Shown: positions 1-11,795 of the stretch, piece by piece
Numbering within the stretch: position 1 is the first letter of the stretch
Layout: the number at the start of each line of letters is the position of its first letter
Assembly (NCBI RefSeq): GCF_029633865.1
Contig: NC_079215.1
Location: 56,080,856 to 56,144,855, forward strand
Source of the DNA: Lampris incognitus
Taxonomy: Eukaryota > Chordata > Actinopteri > Lampriformes > Lampridae
Direction: 5' to 3'
Length of the DNA stretch: 64,000 nucleotides
Made by a program: the position numbers and the translations under genes
The notes under the pieces: generated by a model
Databases searched by the model: none
What the model was told of the DNA's origin: nothing
What the model saw: the letters and a program-made list of their open reading frames with translations, nothing else

Positions 1-78
1 ATGTAGTATCAGGTACAGAGGCAAGGAAACATCCGTGACTCCATACTACATCCACAACCCAAAATGGTGAGACCACTT

Positions 79-123
79 CATCATCATCACCATCATCATC
101 ACCATCACCATCATCATCATCAC
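79..123. repeat. (CAT/CAC)n trinucleotide repeat
   Basis: Uninterrupted CAT and CAC triplets for 45 bp. A simple repeat. Confidence 0.9.
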
Positions 124-944
124 CTGGCAGTAACTTGACAGGCGCTGCAGATCCATATCAGAGGCTTTTAGCAGACCATGTAGAGCAGGGTCACTGGGGT
201 CTGTTCACTTTCAATACAGTTCAGAAAGGGCGTGTTCTTATTAAAATATATATTCAAAGTCCTCCTGTCAGGGGTCTGTCGTCACACCCTTCTCGTGAAT
301 AAATGATGATTAACTCCGTCATGACTGGCTGAACTGTAATTTTTGCGTTGGGTTTCGACGTTATTGAAAGTGAAGGATCAAACCACCTCGGCTCCGAAGG
401 GAAATGTTCAGCCCGTGCAGTTCACACGTGGTGCCTTGCTTCTGCGCTTCATCTTCATCACTGCTGCTCTTCCGGAGGGTCTGTCTGCGCCTCCCGGAGT
501 GAGACGGTTCCAGCCTGTCGGCTTTCTTTCTCTTCGTAAATGATCTGACCCGGGCATTTTTCCATGTTTTATTCACAGATCATTTTGTGCTACGTCACGA
601 GGGAAAAAAATGGCCTTTAACATATTATCGTTTTCTCATTTATTCCTAATTTATTTAAATTATGTGCACATATTTACACTCTAGTAATAATCTCAGTTAG
701 TTTCATGAAGCCTGTAATGTCATGACAATGCAAAGTTAATTTTATTCTCCTACATCAATAAAGGAAATTCTAGCATCGTGCTCTCTCTCCCGTTGTGTCT
801 TCAATGTGTAGTGTTTCTTTCTTGACCGTTCCAGAAATTAAACACGGAATCCTAAAAAGTACGCAGGGTTCAAGGCCTTTAGGATAGGCTCACAAGTTAC
901 ACTGAATGAGGTACAAGAAACATATTTATTATTACTATTATTAT
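124..944. other. Unassigned intergenic stretch
   Basis: AT-rich, with short overlapping open frames on both strands near 343-576 that show no recognisable motif and overlap each other. No gene or known repeat was recognised. Confidence 0.5.
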
Positions 945-1645
945 AAGGAGACAGACTTAGACTTTTTATTTTTCACTGCCTCATATGCATGTCTCATATG
1001 CACGAGGGAACAAAATTACGTTTCACAAGGACCTCAGTGCCCACATAAAAACAAATAACACGCAAATATTAAAAACAAAAAGTGCATTAAAAACAAAAAT
1101 TACTTCACGGACCTAAACATCACAAGCGCACCTGACACGGGCAGTGAGTAAGAAGGTCAAAAAGTCATTTTGTGGAAGGTCTATGTGTTCAGGCTGTTGA
1201 GGAACCCCACAGCCTGAGGAATGAAACTGTTACATAGTCTGGCGGAGGCAGCACGGATGCTCCGGTACCTCCTGCCAGAGAGTAGGAGGGTGAAGTGGAT
1301 GTGGGGTCCTTCACAATGCTGAGAGCCTTCCGGGTGCACCGTGCGTCATAGATGGCCTGGATGGATGGGAGTGCAGTTCCTATGATCTTTCCAGCTGTCT
1401 TCATTATCCGCTGTAGGGATTTGCGGTCGGAGGCCTTGCAGTTCCCATGCCAGACAGTGACGCAGCTGGTCAGAATGCTCTCTATGGTGCCTCTGTAGAA
1501 TGTGATGAGGATGGGTGGGGGGACACTCACCTTCTTCAGACACCGCAGGAAGTGAAGATGCTGCTGGGCCTTCTTGGAGAGCGCATAGAACATGTGAGGA
1601 CCACGAGAGGTCCTCTGTGATGTGAACTCCCAGGAACTTAACCCT
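945..1645 (-). mobile_element. L2-clade LINE, 3' part (outer element of a nest)
   Basis: Minus-strand translation gives FLGVHITEDLSWSSH, KKAQQHLHFLRCLKK, FYRGTIESILTSCVTVWHGN and SLQRIMKTAGKIIG, the C-terminal region of L2/CR1-type LINE reverse transcriptase. The 3' UTR runs left to about 945, where the reversed tail (agacttagactttttatt) lies. The frame is broken in places. The element continues at 3383-3548 after an interruption by a plus-strand LINE. Clade is by motif resemblance. Confidence 0.8.
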
Positions 1646-3382
1646 ACGAAAAGAGGACCACTTTCACAATAACGCCGATCCCCGGCAAAAGTGGCAAGGC
1701 ATTCAGTCTATCACAGACTACAAAAGCTCCAATAGTGGTCCCACTGTCCAAGATGCCTCCCTGCCAGACAAGCTAAATCATTTCTATGCCCGCTTCAATA
1801 AGGACAATACTGACCCGGCCACAAAAATCCCCTGCGTCCCAGAAAACCAGGTGCTCACTCTATCGATCGCAGAGGTCAGGGAATCACTGCGCAGAGTGAA
1901 CACGGAAGGCTGCCGGACCGGACGGCATACCGGGTCGGGTCCTCCGGGAATGTGCCGACCAGCTGGCTGAGGTCTTCACAACTATATTTAACCTCTCACT
2001 GTCCCAATCCATAGTCCCGACATGCTTTAAGACCACCTCTATCATTCCTGTCCCCAAGAAACCAACATCCACATGTCTGAATGACTACCGACCCATAGCA
2101 CTCACCCCCATTGCCATGAAGTGCTTTGAGAGACTGGTTCTGGCTCACATCGAAAACATTACCCCCCCCACATTCGACCCACATCAGTTCGCCTATCATC
2201 CAAAAGGTCTACTGAGGATGCCATTGCCACTGCCCTGCACTTTGCTCTGACCCACCTTGAACTTAACAACACATACTACATCTGGATGCTGTTTATAGAT
2301 TACAGCTCTGCCTTCAACACTATCATCCCCGCCAAACTAACCACCAAACTCCTCTCCCTTGGCCTCAACCCCTCCCTCTGTAACTGGACCCTGGACTTCC
2401 TGACCAACAGACCTCGGTCTGTTAGGTTAGGTGACCACGCCTCCTCCACCCTGACCCTCAGCACAGGTGCCCCTCAAGGCTGTGTTCTGAGCCCCCTCCT
2501 TTTCTCCCTCTTTACCCACGACTGCCTGCCAACTCACCCTTCAAATGTTATAGTTAAGTTTGCAGATGACACCACAGTCATTGGCCGTATCACCAACAAT
2601 GACGAGACGGCCTACAGGGACGAGATTCAGCACCTCACATGATGGTGTACTACCAACAATCTTGTCCTCAATGTGCAGAAGATGAAGGAGCTGATTGTGG
2701 ACTTCAGGAGGTCTAGAAGCTGCAGCCACTCCCCCATACACATCAATGGGGTGGAAGTGGAGTGTGTTTCCAGCTTTAAATTCTTTGGAGTCCACATCAG
2801 CGAGGAACTTTCCTGGACATTAAACACCCAGGCCCTTGTGAAAAAGGCCCAACAATGCCTGCACTTCCTGAGGAGGCTGAGGAGCGCCCGTCTACCCCCC
2901 AAAACTCTCACCAACTTCTACCACTGCACCATAGAAAGCATCCTGACCAGCTGCATCTCAGTGTGGTAAGGCAACTGCACCTCAGTAGACCAGAAAGCTC
3001 TGCAGCGGGTCGTCAAGGCGGTCCAGCATATCACCGGTACCCACCTCCCGGCCATAAAAGACATTTATCACAAACGCTGCCTTCGAAGGGGTCTCAGCAT
3101 CAGCAGAGATCCCACCCACCCCAAACATGGACTGTTCTCCCCCCTGCGCTCTGGGAGGCGCTACAGGAGCCTCTTGCTCTTTAACTTATTTTTAGCTTTT
3201 GGTCTTCATGTGTGTATATCTTATATTGTGTTTGCTGTGTTTGTCTGTGTCTGTCTTGCACTGCTTGGTGAAGCCACAGCCCTCATTTCATTTTTAACAT
3301 GTGCCTGCACATTGTTTTTAATGACAATAAACTAAATTGAATTGAATTGAATTGAATTGAATTGAATTGAATTGAATTGAAT
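1646..3382 (+). mobile_element. L2-clade LINE, 5'-truncated, inserted in another L2
   Basis: Plus-strand reading starts in the linker before the RT (HFHNNADPRQKWQGIQ), passes motifs [49 protein letters not shown] and [10 protein letters not shown], and ends with KKAQQCLHFLRRLRSA. Stops at 2641 (where TGG would be expected) and 2967 and several frame changes make it a pseudogene. The 3' end is an AATAAACTA signal followed by an (ATTGA)n tail at 3336-3382, a usual L2-type ending. Confidence 0.85.
3336..3382 (+). repeat. (ATTGA)n LINE tail
   Basis: About nine ATTGA units form the 3' tail of the plus-strand L2 copy. It abuts the resumed minus-strand L2. Confidence 0.85.
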
Positions 3383-3548
3383 TAACACTGCTGACTCTCG
3401 CCATGTCCATACCATTGATGGTCAGAGGGGTATGGTGGGCGCTGGTCTTTGTAAAGTCAATAATGACCTCCTTAATTTTTCCTATATTTAGCGAGAGGTT
3501 GTTGTTTTTACACAATTTTTTACCCCTTTTTCTACTTTTGCGATGCAT
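3383..3548 (-). mobile_element. L2-clade LINE, upstream part of the interrupted outer element
   Basis: Minus-strand frame NNNLSLNIGKIKEVIIDF, TSAHHTPLTINGMD and ARVSSV is the RT segment that directly precedes the FLGVHITEDLSW found at 1645 on the same strand. The two parts therefore belong to one element. Confidence 0.75.
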
Positions 3549-3753
3549 TGTGATTATAGACCAGACTTTGACTATGGCATGTAGATGGGGTGGGATAGAG
3601 GCAGGTTTTCAGCCACGGTGAGCGTTTGGGGCAGCAGCCCAGCGTAACATTCATTTGGCCTTCTGTGCCTTCTGGGCTGACTTGGTGACCTTGCTTCCTC
3701 AAGTGCGGGAGGAGAAGAAAGATCTTAATTTTGTGGCAGAGAAGATCTAAACA
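3549..3753 (+). other. Unassigned, with a 43-codon open tail
   Basis: A plus frame open from 3622 to a stop at 3748-3750 includes AFCAFWADLVTLLPQVREEK and KDLNFVAEKI. It has protein-like composition, but no family was recognised and there is no visible start or splice context. It may be a fragment of an old repeat or pseudogene. Confidence 0.3.
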
Positions 3754-4910
3754 TACACTAATGAGCCAAAACATTATGACCACGTACCTTAGCATGCTGC
3801 TGGTCCTCCATGTGCCACCAAAACAGCACCGACCTGCCAAGGCATGGACTCTACAAGACCCCTGAAGGTGTCCTGTGGTATCTGGCACCAAATCATTAGC
3901 AGCAGATCCTTCAAGTCCTGTAATTTGTGAAGTGGAGCTGCCGTGGACCAGACTTGTCAGTCCAGCACACTCCACAAATGCTAAATTGGATGGAGATCAG
4001 GAGAATTTGGAGGTCAGGTCAACACCTTGAACATTTCATCATGTTCCTCAAACCACAATGTGTGCCGTGTGGCAGGGTGTATTATCCTGCTGAAAGAGGC
4101 CACTGCCATCAGGTAATACCATTGCCATTAAGGAGTGTACCAGGTCTGCAACGATGTTTAGGTAGGTGGCAAATGTCAAATTTATATTCACATGAATTGC
4201 TGAAGCCAGGGTTTCCCAGCAGAACATTGCCCCAGAGCATCACACTCCCTCCACCGGCTTGTGGTCTTCCCACAGTGCATCCTGATACCATCACTTCCCC
4301 AGGTAAATGCCACACATATACACGGCCATCCAAATAATCTAAAAGAAAACAGGAATCATCAGACCAGCTGAAATTTCTCTGACTTGTGCCACAGTAGACA
4401 TTCTGTCAGCTCAGACCAGATGAGATAGCCCTGGTTGCCCTCATGCATCGATTGGCCTTGGGTGACCAAGAGCCTGTCGCTGGTTTGTAGTTTGTCTCTC
4501 CTCGGACCACTGTCAGTAGGTATTCACCACTGCTGACCAGGAGCACCCCACAAGCCTTGTTGTTTCAGAGATGCTCTGACCCAGTCGTCTGGCCACAGCA
4601 ACTTGGCTGTTGTCAGGGTCTCTTGTCTTTACTCCTGCTCATTTTTCCTGCATCCAACACGTTGATTATGAGAACTGATTTTTCGCTTATCATCTAATCT
4701 ACCCAGACCTTGACATGTGTTCTTGTTTGGAGTTGATCTATGTTTTTTTTTTGGTTCGCCTGTTAGTGGTCATAATGTTTTGGGTTCACCTGTTAGTGGT
4801 CATAATGTTTTGGGTTCACCTGTTAGTGGTCATAATGTTCTGGCTCGCGTGTGTGTGTGTTTGTGTGTATGGGGGGGGGGGGTCACCTGGTCATAATGTT
4901 TTGGCTCATC
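3754..4910 (-). mobile_element. Tc1/mariner-like transposon, copy A (defective)
   Basis: The left end is a terminal repeat (TGAGCCAAAACATTATGACC, 3760-3779); its reverse complement occurs near 4892-4910. Between them, minus-strand fragments such as GCTVGRPQAGGGSVMLWGNV and LAGRCCFGGTWRTSS are the C-terminal half of a fish Tc1 transposase. Compared with copy B, about 190 bp near 4362 is missing, and many frames are broken. The right terminal repeat is already repeated several times (4765-4910). Confidence 0.85.
4765..4910 (+). repeat. Short array of Tc1 terminal-repeat units (block A)
   Basis: Four copies of gtggtcataatgttttggg-type sequence, with GT and G runs between the last two. This is the small counterpart of the large array at 8781-11795. 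Confidence 0.8.
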
Positions 4911-5362
4911 TGTGTGTGAGTGCAGAGCCTGATTGGGTTGAAAAGTATTCTTCATCATCTGACCACTAGAGGTCAACAGCAGTCATCTTAATTAAGAAGG
5001 AGGCAACGAGTTCTTATTCTGCAAAGTCAAAAGAGACCATTTTCACAGCTCCATAAGTCATTGTACATTTAAAGTCAGGATAATGAGTCAACTCAGGTTT
5101 AGACTAACAATTAGCTTTGTCAGGGAGAATTAAAGCAAAATGTGTAAGAGCTTTGCAGGTTGAACACAAAGCAACCATCAGGGCAGATGGTGAGTAACTT
5201 ACCCCGTGGTGGATACTCAGAGAAGCTCTCCACACACAAGGGCCTGCTGGGAAACATACCCACTATGGCCACATACCCGGGGTTTAGCGACTTGGGGTTT
5301 CCCTCAAGCTTGTTACCACAACAACGGTCAATCTTCTGCTTGAGCTCAGTGAATCTGCAGTC
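4911..5362. repeat. Duplicated flank, block A copy
   Basis: Closely matches 11799-12255 (start gagtgcagagcctgattggg) and is not recognised as a transposon. It contains an exon-like minus-strand open segment at 5203-5362. Confidence 0.85.
5203..5362 (-). other. Exon-like open segment (block A), function unknown
   Basis: On the minus strand this is open, including NKLEGNPKS and [19 protein letters not shown], and ends at a perfect GTAAGT donor (starting at 5202). The same segment with the same donor is at 12092-12255. No family recognised. It could be an exon of an unknown gene or part of an old element. Confidence 0.35.
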
Positions 5363-5556
5363 TCACAGCAAGAAGGTCCCGGGTTCGAGCCCTGGGATAG
5401 TCCAACTTTGAGGGTCCGTCCCTGGTCGTCCTCTGTGTGGAGTTTGCATGTTCTCCCCGTGTCTGTGTGGATTTCCTCCGGGGGCTCCGGTTTCCTCCCA
5501 CAGTCCAAAGACATGTAGGTCAGGTGAATCGGCCATACTAGATTGTCCCTAGGTAT

Positions 5557-5619
<63 letters not shown>

Positions 5620-5755
5620 TCAGCCCTGTGATGGCCTGGCAGCCTGTCCAGGGTGTCTCTCTACCTGCCACCCAATGACTGCTGGGATAGGCTCCAGCAT
5701 CCCCTTGACCCTGAGAGCAGGATAAGCGGTTCGGATAATGGATGGCTGGATGGAT
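5363..5755 (+). mobile_element. tRNA-derived SINE, type 1 (head truncated)
   Basis: Starts within the tRNA-like head (B box ggttcgagccctggg-type at about 5381). It continues through the body (tttcctcccacagtccaaag, ggcctgtccagggtgtct, actgctgggataggctccag) and ends in gataatggatggctggatgga. The A-box part is missing at the junction with the duplicated flank. Confidence 0.85.
5556..5616 (+). repeat. (GT)n microsatellite inside SINE
   Basis: About 30 GT units at the place where other copies of this SINE have a shorter GT run. Confidence 0.9.
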
Positions 5756-6116
5756 ATTATTATTATTATTATTAATATTGTTATTGCTTAAGGTACTGCA
5801 TAGGTGTAAAAATTAACTTTGTAGCAAGAGATAGCACTTGTATAGCCTAAGAAAGCAGCAGAAATGTGCAGAAAGTAGCTTTTGTCTTAGGGTCAAACAT
5901 GACCCGAAGACAATCTTAGTGCCCTAGTGGTGTATAGCTCTCATGGAAATATGAACAAAAACAACGTTTCACTTTTTCTGATGTTAAGGTCACTCTAGGA
6001 AAAGTCATCAAATGTCAGGTTGAACATAAGATGATTTGGAGTCTTTTCTCTGCTGTTAAACACTGTTATGGGTCATTTTTTGACCCGTAGACAACAGAAG
6101 GGCTAGAAGCACACAG
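5756..6116. other. Unassigned spacer between blocks A and B
   Basis: Starts with a short (ATT)n run (to about 5775). The remainder has no recognised gene or repeat. Confidence 0.5.
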
Positions 6117-7571
6117 TTTAGTCAAGTCAAGTCAAGTCAATTTTATTTATATTGCACACTTAAAACAACCACAGTTGAACCAAAGTGCTGCACAAGCTTA
6201 AAATACAATATAAAATAAGTAACACATATGAATATAAAAATAAATGTAAAAAAGACATAGTAAAATAAAGGAATTAAAATGTAAACAATAAAGCGCAAGA
6301 GTAAAAGTATATTTCCACAATAAAATCACGGTGTCTAGCTCAACTTGAATTGAATGCCAGCGAGAAGAGGTAGGTCTTTAAGCAAGATTTAAAAGTCTCT
6401 AGGGTCCGAGCAGATCTTATGTGTATTGGTAAGTTGTTCCAGAGATCAGGAGCAGCAACTGCAAAGGCTCTGTCGCCCCTATTCTTAAGCCTGGATCTGG
6501 GAACATGTAAGAGCATCTGGTTTGCTGACCTGAGTGCTCTGACTGGTGTATGATAATGTATTAGCTCAGATAAATAAGACGATGCCAGCCCATTTAAAGA
6601 CTTGAAAACAAGTAATAAAATCTTAAACTGGATCCTAAAAAAGACAGGAAGCCAATGAAGGGAGGCCAGTACAGGCGTTATGTGATCACGTCACTTCTTT
6701 CCTGTCAGCAGGCGAGCAGCTGCATTTTGTACAAGCTGCAGGCAACGAGGCGATGACTGAGCTATGCCAACATACAATGAGTTACAATAATCTAGACGAG
6801 AGGTAATAAACGCATGAATTACCCTTTCAAGATCATTTGGAGGGAGATAGGCCTTTACTTTTCCCCGAAGACGTAATTGAAAAAAAACTTGTTTTGACTA
6901 CTGAGATTATTTGTTTATCAAAGTTAAACGAGCTGTCAAAAATCACCCCAAGATTCCTAACAGAAGAGTGACTGTAGGAAGCTAAAGGGCCAAGAGCACT
7001 ATCATAACCATCCAGCAGATCAGGCTGTCCATATACAGTAATTTCTGTCTTATTTTGATTTAATTTCAGGAAATTTAACTCCATCCATGTTTTGACATCC
7101 TTTAAACAACTCAGCAAAGCCTGTATAGAATCTCTGCTGTTTGTTTTTATAGGCAGATAGATTTGCAAATCGTCAGCAGAACAATGAAAAGACATATTAT
7201 GTTTTTTAAAAATTGACCCCAAGGGCAGCATGTACAATGAGAAGAGAATGGGGCCCAAAATGAAGCCTTGGGGGACCCCACAGTTAAGTGGGGCCACAGC
7301 TGAAGAGAATTGGTCTATATGGACAGAAAAGCTTCTATTTGACAGGTAAGACTTGAACCATTCTAGGACAGTACCTTTAATGCCTACACATAGCTCAAGA
7401 TGTGATAAAAGAATATTATGGTCAACTGTGTCAAAGGCAGCAGTCAGGTCCAAAAGCACCAGAACAGCAGAGTTCCCAGAGTCCACAGTTAAAAGAAGAT
7501 CATTAAAAACTCTTAAAAGGGCTGTTTCAGTGCTGTGACGTGATTTAAAACCAGACTGGAACTTTTCACAA
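6117..7571 (-). mobile_element. Rex1-like LINE, 5'-truncated
   Basis: The right part encodes, on the minus strand (7486-6833), VLVLLDLTAAFDTVDHNILL, LNCGVPQGFILGPILFSLYM and NFLKLNQNKTEITVYG, a LINE reverse transcriptase; the catalytic box reads SADD. Further C-terminal sequence (LHWLPV-, YLSELIHYHTP-like) follows to about 6360. The 3' end at 6117-6160 is AATAAAATTGACTTGACTTG on the minus strand, a (TTGAC)n tail. The element stops abruptly at 7571, where Tc1 copy B begins. Clade assignment is by resemblance. Confidence 0.82.
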
Positions 7572-8780
7572 ACACCTTAGTATGCTGCTGGTCCTCCATG
7601 TGCCACCAAAACAGCACCGACCTGCCAAGGCATGGACTCTACAAGACCGCTGAAGGTGTCCTGTGGTATCTGGCACCAAAACATTTGCAGCAGATCCTTC
7701 AAGTCCTGTAATTTGCAAAGTGGAGCTGCCATGGACTAGACTTGTCGGTCCAGCACAACCCACAAATGCTAAATTGGATGGAGATCAGGAGAATTTGGAG
7801 GCCAGGGCAACACCTTGAACACTTCATCATGTTCCTCAAACCACAATGTGTGCCGTGTGGCAGGGTGTATTATCCTGCTGAAAGACGCCACTGCCATCAG
7901 GTAATACCATTGCCAATAAGGAGTGTACCTGGTCTGCAACGATGTTTAGGTAGGTGGCACGTGTCAAATTTACGTTCACATGAATTGCTGAAGCCAGGGT
8001 TTCCCAGCAGAACATTGCCCCAGAGCATCACACTCCCTCCACCGGCTTGTGGTCTTCCCACAGTGCATCCTGATACCATCACTTCCCCAGGTAAATGCCG
8101 CACACATACACGGCCATCCAAATAATCTAAAAGAAAACAGGAATCATCAGACCAGGTGACCTTCTTCTGCTGCTCCAAGGTCCAGCTCTGACGCTGGCGT
8201 GCCCATTGTAGGCACTTTCCACGGTGGACAGCGGTCATTATGGGTACTTTGGTCTGTGGTTACACAGCCCCATACACAACAACGGTGCAATGCACTATGT
8301 GTTGTGACACATTCCTCCCGTAATCACCATTACAGAGCTTTCTGACTTGTGCCACAGTAGACCTTCTGTCAGCTCAGACCAGACGGCATAGCCCTGGTTT
8401 CCCTCATGCATCAATAAGCCTTGGGTGACCAAGAGCCTGTCGCTGGTTTGTGGTTTGTCTCTCCTCGGACCACTGTCAGTAGGTACTCACCACTGCTGAC
8501 CAGGAGCACCCCACAAGCCTTGTTGTTTCAGAGATGCTCTGACCCAGTCGTCTGGCCACAACAACTTGGCTCTTGTCAGGGTCTCAGGTCTTTACTCCTG
8601 CCCATTTCTCCTGCATCCAACACGTTGACTGTGAGAACTGATTGTTCGCTTATCATCTAATCTACCCAGACCTTGACATGTGCTCTTGTTTGGAGTTGAT
8701 CGACGTTTTTTGGTTCGCCTGTTAGTGGTCATAATGTTTTGGGTTCACCTGTTAGTGGTCATAATATTTTGGCTCATCAG
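7572..8780 (-). mobile_element. Tc1/mariner-like transposon, copy B (left terminal repeat lost)
   Basis: Nearly the same sequence as copy A from 7576 onward, but it retains the segment around 8155-8340 that A lacks. The minus-strand frame 8238-7897 reads QWARQRQSWTLEQQKKVTWS, DDSCFLLDYLDGRV and QAGGGSVMLWGNV, and PWPPNSPDLHPI follows further left: the DDE transposase core of a fish Tc1. Stops and frame changes make it non-functional. The left terminal repeat is absent at the junction with the LINE. Confidence 0.87.
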
Positions 8781-11021
8781 TATGTGTGTGTGTGTGTGTG
8801 TGTGGGGGGGGGGGGGTCACCTGGTCATAAAGTTTTAGCTCATCTCTGTGTGTGTGTGGGGGGGGGGGGGTCACCTGGTCATAATGTTTTAGCTCATCTG
8901 TGTGTGTGTGGGGGGGGGGGTCACCTGGTCATAATGTTTTGGTTCATCTCTGTGTGTGTGTGGGGGGGGGGGGTCACCTGGTCATAATGTTTTAGCTCAT
9001 CTGTGTCTTTGGCTCATCTGTGCGTGTGTGTGTGGGGGGGGGGGGTCACCTGGTCATAATGTTTTGGCTCATCTGTGTATGTGTGTGGGGGGGTCACCTG
9101 GTCATAATGTTTTGACTCATCTATGTGTGTTTGTGTGTGTGGGGGGGGGTCACCTGGTCATAATGTTTTGGTTCATCTGTGTGTGTGTGTGTGTGTGTGT
9201 GGGGGGGGGGGGGTCACCTGGTCATAATGTTTTGGTTCATCTGTGTGCGTGTGTGTGTTTGTGTGTGTGGGGGGGGGGGGTCACCTGGTCATAATGTTTT
9301 GGTTCATCTGTGTGTGTGTGTGTGTGTGTGGGGGGGGGGGGGGGTCACCTGGTCATAATGTTTTGGTTCATCTGTGTGCGTGTGTGCGTGTGTGTGTGTG
9401 GGGGGGGGTCACCTGGTCATAATGTTTTGGTTCATCTGTGTGTGTGTGTGTGGGGGGGGTCACCTGGTCATAATGTTTTGGTTCATCTGTGTGTGTGGGG
9501 GGGGGGTCACCTGGTCATAATGTTTTGGTTCATCTGTGTGTGTGTGGGGGGGGGTCACCTGGTCATAATGTTTTGGTTCATCTGTGTGTGTGTGGGGGGG
9601 GGTCACCTGGTCATAATGTTTTGGTTCATCTGTGTGTGTGGGGGGGGGGGGTCACCTGGTCATAATGTTTTGGTTCATCTGTGTGTGTGGGGGGGGGGGT
9701 CACCTGGTCATAATGTTTTAGCTCATCTGTGTGTGTGTGTGTGCGTGTGTGTGTGTGTGGGGGGGGGGGAGTCACCTGGTCATAATGTTTTGGTTCATTT
9801 GTGTGCGTGTGTGTGTGTGTGGGGGGGGGTCACCTGGTCATAATGTTTTGGCTCATCTGTGTGTGTGTGTGTGGGGGGGGGGTAACCTGGTCATAATGTT
9901 TTGGCTCATCTGTGTATGTGTGTGTGTGGGGGGGGGGTCACCTGGTCATAATGTTTTGACTCATCTATGTGTGTGTGTGTGTGTGTGTGGGGGGGGGGGG
10001 TCACCTGGTCATAATGTTTTGAGTCATCTATGTGTGTGTGTGTGGGGGGGGGGGTCACCTGGTCATAATGTTTTGACTCATCTATGTGTGTGCGTGGGGG
10101 GGGGGGTCACCTGGTCATAATGTTTTAGTTCATTTGTGTGTGTGTGTGTGGGGGGGGGTCACCTGGTCATAATGTTTTAGTTCATTTGTGTGTGTGTGTG
10201 TGGGGGGGGTCACCTGGTCATAATGTTTTGGTTCATCTGTGTGTGTGTGGGGGGGGTCACCTGGTCATAATGTTTTGGTTCATCTGTGTGTGTGTGGGGG
10301 GGGTCACCTGGTCATAATGTTTTAGTTCATTTGTGTGTGTGTGTGTGGGGGGGGGTCACCTGGTCATAATGTTTTAGTTCATTTGTGTGTGTGTGTGTGG
10401 GGGGGGGGTCACCTGGTCATAATGTTTTGGTTCATTTGTGTGTGTGTGTGTGTGGGGGGGTCACCTGGTCATAATGTTTTGGTTCATCTGTGTGTGTGTG
10501 GGGGGGGGTCACCTGGTCATAATGTTTTGACTCATCTATGTGTGTGCGTGGGGGGGGGGGTCACCTGGTCATAATGTTTTGGCTCATCTGTGTGTGTGTG
10601 TGTGTGTGTGGGGGGGGTAACCTGGTCATAATGTTTTGGCTCATCTGTGTATGTGTGTGTGTGGGGGGGGGGGTCACCTGGTCATAATGTTTTGGCTCAT
10701 CTGTGTGTGTGTGTGTGTGGGGGGGGGTAACCTGGTCATAATGTTTTGGCTCATCTGTGTATGTGTGTGTGGGGGGGGGGTCACCTGGTCATAATGTTTT
10801 GACTCATCTATGTGTGTGTGTGTGTGTGTGTGGGGGGGGGGGGTCACCTGGTCATAATGTTTTGAGTCATCTATGTGTGTGTGTGTGGGGGGGGGGTCAC
10901 CTGGTCATAATGTTTTGACTCATCTATGTGTGTGTGTGTGTGGGGGGGGGTAACCTGGTCATAATGTTTTGGCTCATCTGTGTGTTGGGGGGGGTCACCT
11001 GGTCATAATGTTTTGGTTCAT

Positions 11022-11056
<35 letters not shown>

Positions 11057-11795
11057 GGGGGGGGGGTCACCTGGTCATAATGTTTTGGTTCATCTGTGTG
11101 TGTGTGTGGGGGGTCACCTGGTCATAATGTTTTGGTTCATCTGTGTGTGTGTGTGTGTGGGGGGGTGGGGGGTCACCTGGTCATAATGTTTTGGTTCATC
11201 TGTGTGTGTGTGTGTGGGGGGGGGGGTCACCTGGTCATAATGTTTTGGTTCATCTGTGTGTGTGTGTGGGGGGGGGTCACCTGGTCATAATGTTTTGGTT
11301 CATCTGTGTGTGTGGGGGGGGGGTCACCTGGTCATAATGTTTTGGTTCATCTGTGTGTGTGTGTGTGTGGGGGGGTCACCTGGTCATAATGTTTTGGCTC
11401 ATGTGTGTGTGTGGGGGGGGTCACCTGGTCATAATGTTTTGGTTCATCTGTGTGTGTGTGGGGGGGGGGTCACCTGGTCATAATGTTTTGGTTCATCTGT
11501 GTGCGTGTGTGTGTGGGGGGGGGGGTCACCTGGTCATAATGTTTTGGCTTATGTGTGTGTGTGGGGGGGGGGTCACCTGGTCATAATGTTTTGGTTCATC
11601 TGTGTGCGTGTGTGTGTGTGGGGGGGTCACCTGGTCATAATGTTTTGACTCATCTATGTGTGTGTGTGTGTGGGGGGGGGATCACCTGGTCATAATGTTT
11701 TGGCTCATCTGTGTGTGTGTGGGGGGGAATCACCTGGTCATAATGTTTTGGCTCATCTGTGTGTGGGGGGGTCACCTGGTCATAATGTTTTGGCT
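8781..11795 (+). repeat. Minisatellite built from the Tc1 terminal repeat, about 55 units
   Basis: Each unit of about 43-70 bp reads tcacctggtcataatgtttt then ggttcatc or ggctcatc, followed by a (GT)n run and 6-14 G. The core is the inner-to-outer sequence of the right terminal repeat of the adjacent Tc1. By eye there are about 56 occurrences of cctggtcataa. Variants (ggctcatc, gactcatct, agttcatt, taacctgg) recur in neighbouring groups, suggesting multi-unit duplications. Open frames here are repeat artefacts. Confidence 0.95.

Noticed and set aside
343..576. Three overlapping short open frames near the left edge
   Set aside because: They lie on both strands in the same bases, with no motif or context.
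8781..11795. Resemblance to a CRISPR array (repeats with variable spacers)
   Set aside because: The variable parts are only GT and G runs, the repeat is a transposon end, and the DNA is vertebrate.
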